Origin: Tamarix chinensis
Taxonomy: Eukaryota; Streptophyta; Magnoliopsida; Caryophyllales; Tamaricaceae
NCBI GenBank assembly: GCA_030549775.1
Contig: CM060175.1
Coordinates: forward strand, 7,812,564 to 7,876,563
Direction of reading: 5' to 3'
DNA: 64,000 bases
Below, in pieces: positions 25,701 to 37,100 of this stretch; position 1 is the first letter of the stretch; every line of letters starts with the position of its first letter. The translations under genes and the position numbers were made by a program. The notes below the pieces were generated by a model, which was given only the letters and a program-made list of their open reading frames with translations, was not told the DNA's origin and ran no database searches.

Positions 25701-28700
25701 CTCTAGCACATCCCTTATCCAATGGTATCGAACATCGATATGTTTTGTGCGAGAGTGATAGGCTGAGTTTTTGGCCAAGTGAATGGCACTCTGATTATCA
25801 CAGTACAAAGCATATTTTTCCTGCTCATGACTCAACTCTTGAAGGAAAATTTTCAACCATAACATCTCCTTGCATGCTTCTGTAGCTGCAATATATTCGG
25901 CCTCTGTAGTAGATAAGGCCACACATTTCTGGAGCTTTGATTGCCAAGAGATAGCTCCCTCTGCAAATGTGGTCACATATCCCGAAGTGGACTTTCTCGA
26001 ATCAGTATTTCCAGCCATGTCAGCATCTGTGTATCCCTCCAACACAGGTTTCCCATTGCCAAAGCACAGACACCTCTTAGATGTACCCCTGAGGTATCGA
26101 AGTATCCACTTGACAGCTTCCCAATGCTCTTTTTCTGGTTTAGCCAAGAATCGACTTACAACTCCAACTGCATGGGCGATATCGGGCCTGGTGCAGACCA
26201 TGGCATACATAAGACTCCCAACAGCAGATGAATAGGGAACATTCATCATTTCTTCCTTCTCTTTCTTTCTTGTTGGACTTTGGCTCTTGTTCAACTTGAA
26301 GTGACCAGCTAGTGGAACATTTACTGGCTTTGCCTTATGCATGTTGAACTTCTCAAGCATCTTCTCGATGTAGTGCTCTTGAGACAACCATAACAACTTC
26401 TTGGGTCGGTCTCGAATAACCCTCATCCCAAGGATTTGCTTTGCTGGACCCAAGTCCTTCATTGCAAAGGCACCACTCAATGCTTTCTTGAGTGCCACAA
26501 TCTTCTTCATATCATGCCCAACAATTAACATATCATCCACATAGAGAAGAAGAATAATAAAATCATCAATTGCGTACCTCTTCATGAAAACACAGTGGTC
26601 GGTGTGAGTCCTTTTGAATTTGTGTTGTGTCATGAAGGTTTCGAACTTCTTATACCACTGCCTTGGTGCTTGTTTGAGTCCATAAAGACTCTTTTTGAGA
26701 TGACATACCAAGTGCTCTTTACTTGGAACTACAAACCCTTCAGGTTGTTCCATATATATCTCCTCTTCCAAATCTCCATGTAGGAATGTTGTTTTGACAT
26801 CGAGCTGTTCGATCTCAAGATCAAGACTAGCGGCAAGACCAAGAACTGCTCGAATTGAGGACATCTTAACCACTGGAGCGAAAATTTCTTCGAAATCAAT
26901 GCCCTTTTTCTGATTGCACCCTTTGACCACGAACCGAGCCTTATATCGAGGCTTCGAGCTATTTTCTTCACTTTTGATCTTGTACACCCATCTATTCTTC
27001 AAGGCTTTCCTTCCCTTAGGTATCTTGACTATATCATAAGTATGGTTCTCATGCAATGAGTCCATCTCCTCTTGCATGGCTTTCATCCATTCTTCCTTCT
27101 GGACATCTTCCATGGCCTCGATGTAGCTTTGAGGCTCCTTCTCCGCAGAGAGTATATATTCTCTTGGATCATACTTAGAGGAAGGTTTTCTTACCCGAGT
27201 TGATTGTCGTAATTGAGGTTGTACCACAGGCTCTTCTGTTACTGAAGGCTCAACTGATTCAGTTGTTTCTGCATCATTTGACTCAGATGATTACTCCTCT
27301 GTTGTACTTCCATTTTGATCTGGTTGAGAACTAGTTTCATCATTGATGCTTGTCTGTTCTCTTGATTCATTATGTACCACTGGAGATGGCTCTTCCTGAG
27401 GACGGGTGCAAACCCTAAGCTTGGGTTTTTCTGGCTGCTTGAAGTCTTCTAGTGTCTAGTCCTCAAATAACACAACATCTCTACTTCTTACAATCTTCTT
27501 CTTCAAAGGATCCCACAGCCTGTAGCCGAACTCATCTTGAGGTGATCCAACATAGATGCATTCTTTTGACTTTGAGTCAAGCTTGGATCGTTCGTCCTTA
27601 GGAATGTGGACGAATGCTCGACACCCAAACACCTTGAATTGGTCATATGATACTTTCTTTCTTGTCCATGCTCCCTCTGGTATTTCACCATCCAAAGGAC
27701 CTGAGGGTGAGTGATTTATGATATGGACAGCAGTCTTCACAGCTTCTCCCCAAAATGACTTAGGTAGCTTGGCATTTGAGAGCATGCATAGAACTCTTTC
27801 TTCTATTGTGCGGTTCATTCTTTCAGCCACACCATTTAATTGTGGTGTCTTGGGAGGTGTCTTCTCGAGCCTGATACCATGTTGCTTACAATATGCCTCG
27901 AATGGACCACGATATTCTCCACCATTGTCAGCTCGAACACACTTGAGCTTTCTTTCCGTCTCACGCTCCACTCGAGCATGGAACTCCTTAAATGCCTCAA
28001 GTACTTGGTCTTTAGTCTTCAACAAAGACACAAATACCTTTCTCGAGTGGTCATCGATGAATGTCACAAAGTATAATGCACCACCCAGTGATCTCTCTGT
28101 CATCGAGCATACATCGGTGTGCACTAATTCAAGAACATGCTTTCTTCTATAAGGAATATTGCTTCTAGAAAATGAAACTCTATGTTGTTTGCCAGCCAAA
28201 CAATGAGTGCAACGGTCGAGGATTTTACCTTTCACATCTGGGAGGAGCTCTTTTCGAGTGAGGATTTGCAATCCCTTCTCGCTCATATGCCCCAACCTCT
28301 TGTGTCATAGCTCTAAACACGAATTATCATGGGCAACATTAGTCTCCCCCTTGCAAATCTTGGCTTGTGTAACATACAACGAGCCTTCTTTTCTCCCTCG
28401 AGCAACAATTATGCTACTTCTTGTGAGTTTCCATTTTCCAGCACCGAAGCTATTCACGTATCCGGCATCATCGAGCTTCCCGGCTGAGATGAGGTTGAGA
28501 CGCATGTCCGGAACATGTCTCACGTCCTTCAACACGAGTTCACATCCCGTGTTGGTTACCAAAACGATACTTCCCATGCCCACGATCTTGCTTGAAACTT
28601 GATTTCCCATCTTCACATTACCAAAACCACCACCTTGGTATGATGAGAAGAATTCTTGATGTGGGGTGACGTGGAAGGAGGCACCTGAGTCAATAATCCA

Positions 28701-31700
28701 TGAGCTATCATCGTCGGCGACGTTAAGATAATTGTCTTCACCAATGAGAAAGATATCATCTAGTTCAGTTGTCGCCACAGCTGTTGTGCTCTTATCTTCT
28801 TTCTTCTTCGGGTCGATTGTATCGGTCTTAACGGTCCCGTTCTTTTGATCTCTCTTGTAACTTCGACATTCGGATTTCTTGTGGCCTGGCTTATTACAAT
28901 AGTAGCATATGATCCTAGAACGAGATTTAGACCGACCTCTTGAATTTTCATGACCCCTAGTCTTACTCCTTCCTCGAGTCTCACTTCTTCTTCGATTCTC
29001 GATGACATTGGCCTCGGATTGGACAGAGATTCTACGTTCCTTTCTCCTTGATTCTTCATTCAATAGGCTGTCGGTGACGCTATCCATGAAGAGTTTTCCT
29101 TCGGGAGCCGAGTTACTCAGGGTGACGACAAGAGTATCCCAACTCTCGGGTAGCGAACTAAGGAGTAATAAAGTCTGTAATTCATCATCGATCTTCATCT
29201 CAATCTTTGTGAGTTGATTTACGAACCCCTTGAAATTGTTCAAATGCTCGATCATACTTTGGCCATCATTGTACTCCAGCTTGACCAATCTTCTAACTAG
29301 ATGAGCCTTGTTTCAGGGTGTTTTCTTTTGAATCATTGATTCAAGCTTCTTCCATAACTCATAAGCATTTGTGTAAGTTGACACATGCTCGAATAGGCTT
29401 CGATCGATGTACTTACGGATCATAGCAACCGCCTTTCGATTCAAGAGTTCCCATTCTGCGGCATCTTTTTCTTCTGGCATCATCTCCTTTATAATGGGTT
29501 CATATAGATCTTTGCAATATAGGTGATCCTCCATCATAGGCTTCCAATATGAATAATTCTCGGCGGTAAGCTTGAACATGTCACCATCACGAGTGATGGT
29601 ACCCTCCATTTTTAATCACACAAGAGAATATGATAGCTTTATGAACCAAGCTTTGATACCACTGTTGCGGAAAAAGGACCGGTTGATAGCGGAATACCTT
29701 TTCCTTCCTTGTGTGTGATTAAAATGGGCAAAACAAAGATAGCAGAAATAGAAAAATAAAGACACCAAATTTTATGTGGAAAACCCTTAAAGTTGAAGGG
29801 AAAAACCACGAACCTTCCACTATGATGATAATAGGATTACAAGTAATTCTTCTCTAGTATGAACTAGAGGCTCACTCAACTTCTTTATCTAAAAGAGGAT
29901 GGATTACAAAGGATGGACTCTCTCACCGACTAAGTGGTGGAACACTCAAACTTCGCTTGAAAAAATATGAGAACTTTTCCCAAGCACCTCACTTTTGTAG
30001 TGGTTCTCTCTTCTCTCTTTTTGTAGAGGATTGCTTGCTTTGCTTGATGCTCTAAGCCTTCCCAAAGACCCCTATTTATAGGAGTAGAAGGGGGTAACCC
30101 AAAAGCCATAAGATGACTCTTGAATGCTCTTCTATTAAATTAAGCCAATAAAACTTTGGTAACTTACACATGATAAAATGCATTTATCTTCTCAAATTCC
30201 CAAGAGTTACAAAGTATTAACCATCTTTGTAACTCATGCATCATCTCCACTATTATTGTTGTTAGGAAACCCCTTTAATTAAGGAGGGACCCCAACATAA
30301 CTCTATGAAACTCCAACGATGTTTTAAATTTATTTTACTTCAATTTTAATGTATTGAATGATTTTAACAAATTTATTAAACCACTCACAAATTAAACACA
30401 TATAAAATTAAATCAAGACAAATAAAATTAATAAAACTTGAAGGCAATCTTAAATTATTATTTTTTTAAATTACAAAATATTTAAATGTGAATTATGTCC
30501 CCTATTCCTTCCTCTTTTATTAAAAAAAAATAAAAATAAATAAATAAAAATAAAAATGCATACATACACTTAGTGTTCCAAAATATTTTAGTTATAAAAC
30601 TTCTAAAATTTTCGAAAAATATTTAAAATACGATGAAATGATTAAAATGCTTTGAAGCTATAAGATTAGATAAATATGTAGTATTATAACATTGTATCAT
30701 ATTAATGACGTAAATTTTGAAACAATGATAAAATAATACTAAAGTATAAATAAATAAATAATGAAGATACTTCTATAGAATGATTTGGAATACGTAATAG
30801 CTTTAAATTATTTCGGAAAATATTAATTAATTGCGACATCTAAACTGAAGTTATCCTAATTTAAATATACGTATGTACCTGAGCTCCTTGGATTAGTGGG
30901 AGTTTAGTTGAGAGGGCTGACAATTTTCTTGTAACCCTGCCAACAGCTTCGCAATTTCTTTTTTCTATTTTTTCCCATTCATTAAGCAGCTCAATCTGGG
31001 GACAAACAATGTCCAGCAATTTAATCTTTTGCTTCAGCCTTTGCACTTTAATTCCCTTTTCTGCGACTGAGTACCTCATTTTGTATATTTGTAACCAAAC
31101 GCCAAAGAGTTTTCCCTGAAATTCAAATATATATAATTATAAAAAAAAATGTATAATTACTCTTCTTCTTCTTTTAAAATAGTTCTCAATAACTCTAGTG
31201 TTGGTCATGGATTTTCTGGCTACACCGGCTTAGAACAGAAGTTAAGATATCAATGCATGCATGGGGGACTGAAGAAAGTTCATGTTATAGGGTGGATGTA
31301 CATCTTAGAATTAAGGGAAATGGAAGCCTGCAATTGCATTGTTTACGGGTTGTAACAAATAAAAAAGGTTGGTGCCACGAGACGCCCCAAATGAATTATT
31401 ATAGTATTTGATGAGGTAAAGGGTTTGCTTGGATGAGGCATAGTCGCCGGCCTGTTTCTTGAGGTTGGTTTTCTTAATTTATTTTTAAAAATATATATAT
31501 ATATTAAATTTTGTACAAATTTTCAAAAATTATATCTTAAAAGTGGATTAAAACTCACCCAAACTTACCCAAGTAGATTTTGTTTGACCGCCAGATTAGT
31601 ATCATATTATTATTATTTTATTTCAATTCAACAAATATGCTTTTACTTTTAGCTAGCTAAGTTCAGTATTATTCTTAATTTTTATTACAATTCATAAGAA

Positions 31701-33154
31701 AACAATATTAAATAATAATAATAATAATAATTAAAGTGTGTGTGCCCAAGAATACATCATTTTATTTTATCTTGGGTTAGCAAATTGTTTATGGAACGAA
31801 GTATAATCATATTGTATTATCATTTTGATGTATGTTGATATTAGAATTCATCTCTTATCAATTTATTTACACTTTGCTTATCAATAACCCCCCAAAAAAA
31901 AAGTTAAACATATCATGTGCATAAACACTTAGCATTGATCCCATAGTGCATAAGCATTTTTTTAAAATAAAAATAATCATAATCGTTCTTTAATTTTCTG
32001 TAAAAGCATAAACGTTTAGATGTTGTCATGTTAAGCTATATATAAATATTTACTATTTTAAAAATTCAATGAATATTCATAATAAAATATTACTATTTTT
32101 GTATAAATATACCTTTTGATACACAATAAATACATTAAATTTAACTCTCTGTAATAACTGTCTTCAAATGTTGTCGGGGTATATTGTTAATTATATTTGT
32201 TATTAAAACCGAAACTGAACTTCGTCTCCTTAATAATATACATGAGTTGGTGTTTCTTTCAATTGCGATTGTCTTAGTATTAATGCCCGTTGGTTTCCAA
32301 CTTTCTTTCAATCAATTTTATTTACCCAACTAAGTTTCATTGTAAATGTATACTTTCAATAATAACAAATAAATAAATTAATAATCGAGACGTAATAACC
32401 ATTATTTGTCGAATATCGGAATTCATTCATCGTGATAAAGCTAGCTACATACCTCAACTTTAGTCTTAACAGTGGCCATTGCGGCTTCGGCCTTTGCGTT
32501 AGCAAACCTCCACTGCAGATACCTATTATACACAACACGATACCGGTGCAACTCTTCTTCTTGTACGGGAGACGCTTTCTTCTCCTTACTAAAATACCTC
32601 AAGACTTTGCTCACACCACCACCTACGCCGCCACCAACAACAACCTTAGGCGTAGGCGACTCAGGTGGTGCTGGTACAGGGGGGCAGTGTAAGGGCCGTC
32701 TAGGCGATAATGCCCAAGCAGATGGAGGAGGGCTGGCCAATGACTTCATCCTCTTCAATGCCACGTTTTGTGGACTCGGCTTTCTCAAAACTCTATTATC
32801 CCCTCCGTTTTCTGAATTGCTACTGGTTAAATGTAATGTCATCCGGGGACTGCCGCTGGAGATTCTGGAGGATGAGATTCTGTTGAAGTTTACGGCCACC
32901 TTGTCATCCTGATCTTTAGCATTGCTGCTGCTGCCACCACTGCTTCGAGGCCTCATGATCGATCTAGAACGATCAATGGAAGGACGAGGGGAGGTGGTGG
33001 CTGATCTTGCGGTTCGGTTTATGGATTTCCGAGCAGGAGATGGTGCACGGATCTCAGGGAGTGATCCACTGCTGCTTCGTATCAAGCGTGGAGAACGCGG
33101 TACTCCAGCCGTTGTACGGTGAGGCATTGTTGAGGTTGGTTTTGGGGAATCCAT
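18318..33154 (-). CDS. QWRF7-like: QWRF motif-containing protein, QWRF7-like, five exons
   Basis: Exons (minus): 33154-32453, 31115-30879, 24715-24626, 24501-24394 and 18470-18318; all introns GT-AG and phase 0, giving 1290 nt and 429 residues, stop TAG. I chose the ATG at 33154 (MDSPKPTS) over upstream in-frame Met codons because it begins the Ser/Arg/Pro-rich N-terminal region typical of the family. The family motif QWRF is at residues 214-217, followed by FANAKAEAAM. The rest is a helical QWRF (DUF566) domain, including LFGVWLQIYKMR, LLNEWEKIEKRN and a final SLRAYVIQ. QWRF proteins (AUGMIN8/EDE1 relatives) bind microtubules in known cases; the role of the QWRF7 branch is less clear, so function here is inference. 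Introns 2 (6.2 kb) and 4 (5.9 kb) are swollen by retrotransposons. Coding sequence is uninterrupted, so the gene looks intact if these introns are spliced. Confidence 0.85.
18640..18726. repeat. (TAA)n followed by (TTA)n, a perfect inverted microsatellite
   Basis: A run of TAA units turns into TTA units at about 18,698, so the two halves are reverse complements and could fold into a hairpin. It lies in intron 4 of the QWRF-like gene. Confidence 0.9.
19065..19715. repeat. Two diverged copies of a 220-bp repeat, about 430 bp apart
   Basis: 19,065-19,290 and 19,495-19,715 share the order CCCCATAGAACAA, CCATCCTTGRACTACTCCAA, CTCTMGTGATG, CACCTTGTTGATATAGGTAG or variants, TCTTATAAATC, TTTTAAG and ACCATSAACCA. 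This is probably a piece of an old retroelement in intron 4. The ORF at 19,177-19,377 is chance. Confidence 0.65.
20000..22206. mobile_element. Truncated copy of the long LTR family in intron 4
   Basis: A CT-rich tract (20,430-20,960) is followed by AT-rich DNA and then the phrases AAAGTGAAAGATCATGG and AGGGTTAGCTACCCTGAAGATG, matching the family interior at 61,070-61,130 and 7,830-7,900. It ends in AAGGCCTCAGCATTCCAACTAAGG, the counterpart of the CCTTRGTGCCCCA motif in those copies, where the next copy begins. The left edge is approximate. Confidence 0.5.
22207..24260. mobile_element. Second long LTR-family copy in intron 4, probably a solo LTR
   Basis: It starts TGTAATACATTGAATTTTAGC, close to the family start. 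A CT-rich tract follows (22,430-22,680), then a (TA)n run at 22,693-22,738, a C/A-rich stretch of meaningless ORFs (22,764-23,350), one partial 60-bp-type module (ATAATAGTGGATCGGGTGGG near 23,885), and CCCCCTAAAAATTACG at about 24,206, matching CCCCCTAAATTTACG 90 bp from the 3' end of the 45,278-50,011 copy. The exact end and target duplication were not found. Confidence 0.5.
24091..24153 (+). repeat. tRNA-like sequence, possibly tRNA-Ile-derived
   Basis: TTGGTAGAGTATTG resembles a D-arm (box A), CTAATAA resembles the anticodon loop of tRNA-Ile(AAU), and GAGTTTAATTTCC resembles a decayed T-arm (box B GGTTCGAATCC). Acceptor stem and several pairs do not form, so it is not a functional tRNA. 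It may be the head of a SINE or a relic. Confidence 0.35.
24919..25554 (-). repeat. 3' LTR of the intronic copia element
   Basis: It begins TGTTTCGGAAAAAGG and ends GACCCCAACA. Next to it at 25,555-25,570 is a purine tract on the minus strand (GGAAGGGGGAGAT), the polypurine tract that primes plus-strand DNA. Confidence 0.95.
25572..29609 (-). pseudogene. copia gag-pol polyprotein, full length but with four in-frame stops
   Basis: A single frame of 1346 codons runs from ATG at 29609 (MEGTITRDGDMF) to the stop at 25572, with no frameshift. Domains in order: gag; a CX2CX4HX4C zinc knuckle (CYYCNKPGHKKSEC); protease (WIIDSGASFHVTP); integrase zinc region and core (HTDVCS, RADNGGEY, then Glu in NGVAERMNRT); reverse transcriptase (LLYVDDMLIVG); RNase H (ALYCDNQSAIHLAKN and KHIDVRYHWIR). 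Premature stops are TGA at 29,313-29,315, TGA at 28,305-28,307, TAG at 27,456-27,458 and TAA near 27,290. Each can be explained by one C-to-T or G-to-A change. Catalytic residues look intact, but the product would stop in gag. Confidence 0.95.
29650..29661 (-). promoter_or_regulatory. Primer binding site of the intronic copia element
   Basis: On the minus strand TGGTATCAAAGC follows the 5' LTR end after one base. It is complementary to the 3' end of initiator-methionine tRNA with one change from the usual TGGTATCAGAGC. Confidence 0.85.
29663..30297 (-). repeat. 5' LTR of the intronic copia element
   Basis: It begins TGTTGCGGAAAAAGG and ends GACCCCAACA, nearly identical to 24,919-25,554. Confidence 0.95.
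30073..30080 (-). promoter_or_regulatory. TATA box in the copia 5' LTR
   Basis: TATAAATA on the minus strand, preceded by CTCC and followed by GGGG. The same box is kept in the 3' LTR at 25,330-25,337, consistent with the LTR promoter. Confidence 0.6.
30303..30878. other. Intron 2 remainder of the QWRF-like gene
   Basis: AT-rich with an A-rich patch near 30,522-30,560. It begins with the donor GTACAT at 30,878 and nothing else is recognised. Intron 1 (31,116-32,452) is similar: AT-rich, a short (TAA)n near 31,711, and no gene. Confidence 0.6.
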
Positions 33155-34137
33155 TCCAGAAGGTCCTGTTGGTTTTCGGTTGAGGTATGGGTGTGTTTTT
33201 ATTTGAGAGAAGGTGCAACAGTACAAGATGGTGCCTATGAAAGAGGAGTGGAAGAACACTTGCTAGTGTTAAGTATTTTAGCTTAGAAAGTTGAGAGCAC
33301 GTTAGAGTGGGAATAATAAGACTAGACGGACGCAGCAGCACCAAGTCTGGAACGGGCCAACATGCAACCGCGTATATGGAATTTCAATCACTATCGGAGA
33401 AATGTGTCAAGGCGCGCACGAAATCAGAGTAGTCAGTCATGATCTTTGACTACATGTATCCATTCCAGGCGTAGTGTACCTTGGATTCAACTTATTAGTT
33501 AAGCAAGCATTTCCTAATCTTATATTTAGAAAACTTTCCATCTCACGTTGTTTCCTCCTTCCTGTACATGATGCGTTCCACCAGTTTTACTTCCATAATT
33601 TTAATCTACTTTAGGGTCAAGGAAGACGCATATAATCATAGATAGGGAACGTTTCATTTTCAGCACGGATCAACTTCGTTCCCCCTGACACCCCACTCCC
33701 CGGGAAAAACAAAAAACTCCCCCAAAATCAACCCACCTTTTTTTATTCGTGTTTCACCTTCTAAACCATCTTGATGTCTAATGACTAAATTGAGTTTGAT
33801 TCAAGGAACACTCTTAACCAAAACTTTTCATAAGTCAGTTTGCATGAAAGGAGCAGCAGGATCGCGAGGTAAATATATAAAACTATAAGGAATGTATTGT
33901 CAGAATATTCAAATCCAAGAAAAACAGAAACCAATTAGCTCCGAGAGCATTCGGTCCCCTAATATCCCAATATCACAACCCGTCCAACCCCATCATAAAT
34001 AAGAAACAAACAAAAGTGACATGGGCAGTCAGAGACACGGTGTGAAAGCATACATTAGATTCCCCCATCCAAAATACATCTGAAATTAACCAATCCCCTC
34101 TCGCAGTGAAGCCTACGGCATGATAGCAGATACATGT
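33155..34137. other. Intergenic region between the PBG1 and QWRF-like genes
   Basis: About 980 bp. It must hold the QWRF-like 5' untranslated region and promoter and the PBG1 3' untranslated region and terminator, as both genes run leftward. I see no distinct TATA box or terminator that I would defend. Confidence 0.55.
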
Positions 34138-37100
34138 CTACCAAGAACCTGCAGCACTAGCAGTCGGATTCTGGAACGCCTTGAACTCCCAGAAAGTCTT
34201 CAATGAGTATGGAGGGGAAATTGACACGCCTTCTTCAGTAATCTTGGCTATCTGTAATTCTCATATCAAAGCATATATGAAATCCAGTTGACAGATGAAG
34301 TTTTCATAAAATCAAGTACACCCAAATAATAAAAAGGTCTATGCTGAAGCCATACTTCAGATTAAAAAATTCAACTATATGATTCGCCTCATGGCAATCC
34401 AATGAGAAAATCACAAATCATAAACAATATGGGCTAATTCACTGAAGCTAAAACTAAATATTCATCGTCCAATGATGATAAGACACCGCAATCAAAATTG
34501 AGGCCAATTTATGAAAGTTGAGGCCACCCTCCCATGAGGAGCAATCCATTAAATAAAAGTAACTACCTAGTAAGGTCCTGTTTTTATCACCTTATTTTTA
34601 TATTAGATCAACACCAAATCAAATCAGATCCAATAATAATAATAATAATAATAATGAGATAAACACCAAACCACAGTGAGTTTAAGCAAAATATATGAAA
34701 CAAACCAAATTTTTGAAACCTACACATCCAATGACCCTACACAGGGTTATATGGTGCAGTCACTAAAGTATACAGATGGATGCGCAAAGCCATAAACTAA
34801 CAGTTGTTTGGTAAATTTTCAAAAACTCACGGGGTTACCATGCTATTAGTTTAGGGTTTGCCTTTTATATGATAGGTATACTTTCAGGAGCAGTATGGGC
34901 GCATGAGACATGGGGATCATATTGGAATTGGGACCCAAAAGAAATGCGGGCTTTTATTACTTGGACCATATTCACAATTTATTTACATATTAGAACAAAT
35001 ACTAATTTGCAAGGTGCAAATTCTCCGATTGTGGCTTCTCTAGGTTTTCTTATAATTTGGATATGCTATTTCAGGGTAGAGTTGTTTTGTAAATTTCGTC
35101 TAAACATAGAATTATTTGGTACATTTTTTATTATTATAATAATTTTACAATAATTATTATCATTATTATTAACTATTTTAATTATTTTCTTTATCATAAT
35201 TATATTTTTAAATATTATTTATTTTTACCCTTATTATAATCATAATTATTATTATAATTATTCTAATTGTAATAATAAATATTATTATTATTATAATTAT
35301 GATTATGATAATTAAAATGATGATAAAATTATTATATTTATTTATAATAATAATTTTATTATATAATTACCCAAACTTTTCTTATTCACCCCAACATTCC
35401 CTACTTGCCCGACTGAGCAAAGGATCACCCAACCAATGGACGAGCTTCAAGGAAGGAGGCAACAACCATGCTTTCAGACAAGTAGGAGTTCCTATCTGAA
35501 ATTCTGAACAGCAAGAATAACTAAGTCATGCCATAAGAGGTCTTTCTCCAGCGAATGGACGAGCCATCACATTAGTGAAGCCCTAAGCTCGTGAGCAACC
35601 CTCGTAAAGAAAGCCATTATTATTTATAATTATATTATTACAAAAAATAAAATTATATTATAAATATTATCTTTATAAAATTATTATTGCTGTTATTATG
35701 ATTATATCTATACTTATAATAATATTTGTATGAATATTGTAATAATAATAATGTTAATAATATAGCATTATTATTATTATAACAGTAAAAAATTTATTGA
35801 TAATATATTGTTAATATTAATAAGTGACAATGCACCAAACAATCCTGAGTTTTTTGGAAATTCACTGAACAACCCAACTTTGTTCTTCATATGACCATCC
35901 ATTACACTTTAGAAACTGCATCATATAATCCTACGTGTTTAGACAAAAGGTCTTTCAATGTGTAAGTTTCAAAACTCGAGGTTGTCTGGCGAATTTCTAA
36001 CTTAGGATTGCTTCATATATTTTACTTAAACTCGGGGATGTTTGGTGCATCATTTTTATTATTAACAATACTATTATAATAATATTTATCATTAACATAA
36101 TTAATATTGATATTCAAACTAATATCAATAATAGTATATTATAATAATATTAATCATTATTACTTTTATAATTATTAGTCTCATCCCATTCGCAATAATC
36201 TAATAAAATCCGATTCAAACAATAAAGCAAGGAAAACAAGGCCTAAGAGTATGTCAAGGTCTTGGGAGATCTAGGTATACATTACGTGACATCTACTAGC
36301 ATGTGGGCTATTAACACTGCCATCCAAAGACCTGAAAAATAGAACTTGAAGAATCCAAACCTAAAACCTAAGATATCCACACTAGTACTAAACACCAGCC
36401 TCTTTCGTAATCTTGCTTCTAGATATCTGATATAACATCAAAACACAAGATCTATTCTCTCACTGTCACATTAGACACCTTCATAATGGCAACGGCTTTC
36501 TCACTCTAGTTCCCAACAGACCAACAAAAACTGGCTTAACAACACTATCAACATATGCAGTATGGGAGTTGCTTGCCATGCCCCAGCATAAACATACAAA
36601 ATGGGGATAACTGGAGGCGACAGCACGCAGTTCTCTAACTGTACTCTTACCCCTTTTTCTTCTATATCCTGTAATGTGTGAAGTGTCAACTAGGGAGACC
36701 AAGTGTGCTCTCACCACCAGACCCAACAAAGGAGTCCTTTCCCCAACAAATAGCACCACCATTTGACCCAGGAAAGTCCCAACTATCATATAAGAATCCT
36801 CTATGCATAGAACTGGCTACTCCCTCCAGCTTCACTAAACTGAAAAAATTCCCATGAGAAAATATGTCCATAAATCCTAGCAAAATTGACATTTGCCAAG
36901 CACAAATATACAGGGAGGCACAGTAAACTAATATACCAAATTGATGATATAAACCAGCAAACTGATGATAAAGTAGATCTAAACATCCCCAGCCAAGAAC
37001 TAATCAACATATATTTTCAGCATAAATAATCAGGATTGATTATTGTAACATGAGAAACATTAAAGGCTGTAATGTATTCAACCGTAGCACATCAGTACAC

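Larger units (their letters stand above)
24919..30297 (-). mobile_element. Young Ty1/copia retrotransposon in intron 2 of the QWRF-like gene
   Basis: LTRs of 636 and 635 bp bound it, each TGTT...CAACA, flanked by exact TAACT duplications (24,914-24,918 and 30,298-30,302). By eye the LTRs differ by nine substitutions and one single-base indel, about 1.5 percent, so insertion is recent. The order protease, integrase, reverse transcriptase, RNase H is Ty1/copia; the wording fits the Tork/TNT1 group. It lies in the same transcriptional sense as the host gene, so its LTR polyadenylation signals could in principle affect host transcripts. One gag-pol frame is closed by four nonsense codons. Confidence 0.95.

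Noticed and set aside
25628..26235. Plus-strand ORFs opposite the copia pol gene
   Set aside because: They are antisense shadows of the conserved reverse transcriptase and RNase H frame.
32432..33122. Plus-strand ORFs opposite QWRF exon 1 (86, 146 and 66 codons)
   Set aside because: They are shadows of the GC-richer exon; the minus frame carries the QWRF motif and splice sites.
34869..35153. A functional ccsA gene
   Set aside because: Only the 3' third is present, with substitutions and unrelated AT-rich sequence after residue 70; it lies inside a nuclear intron.
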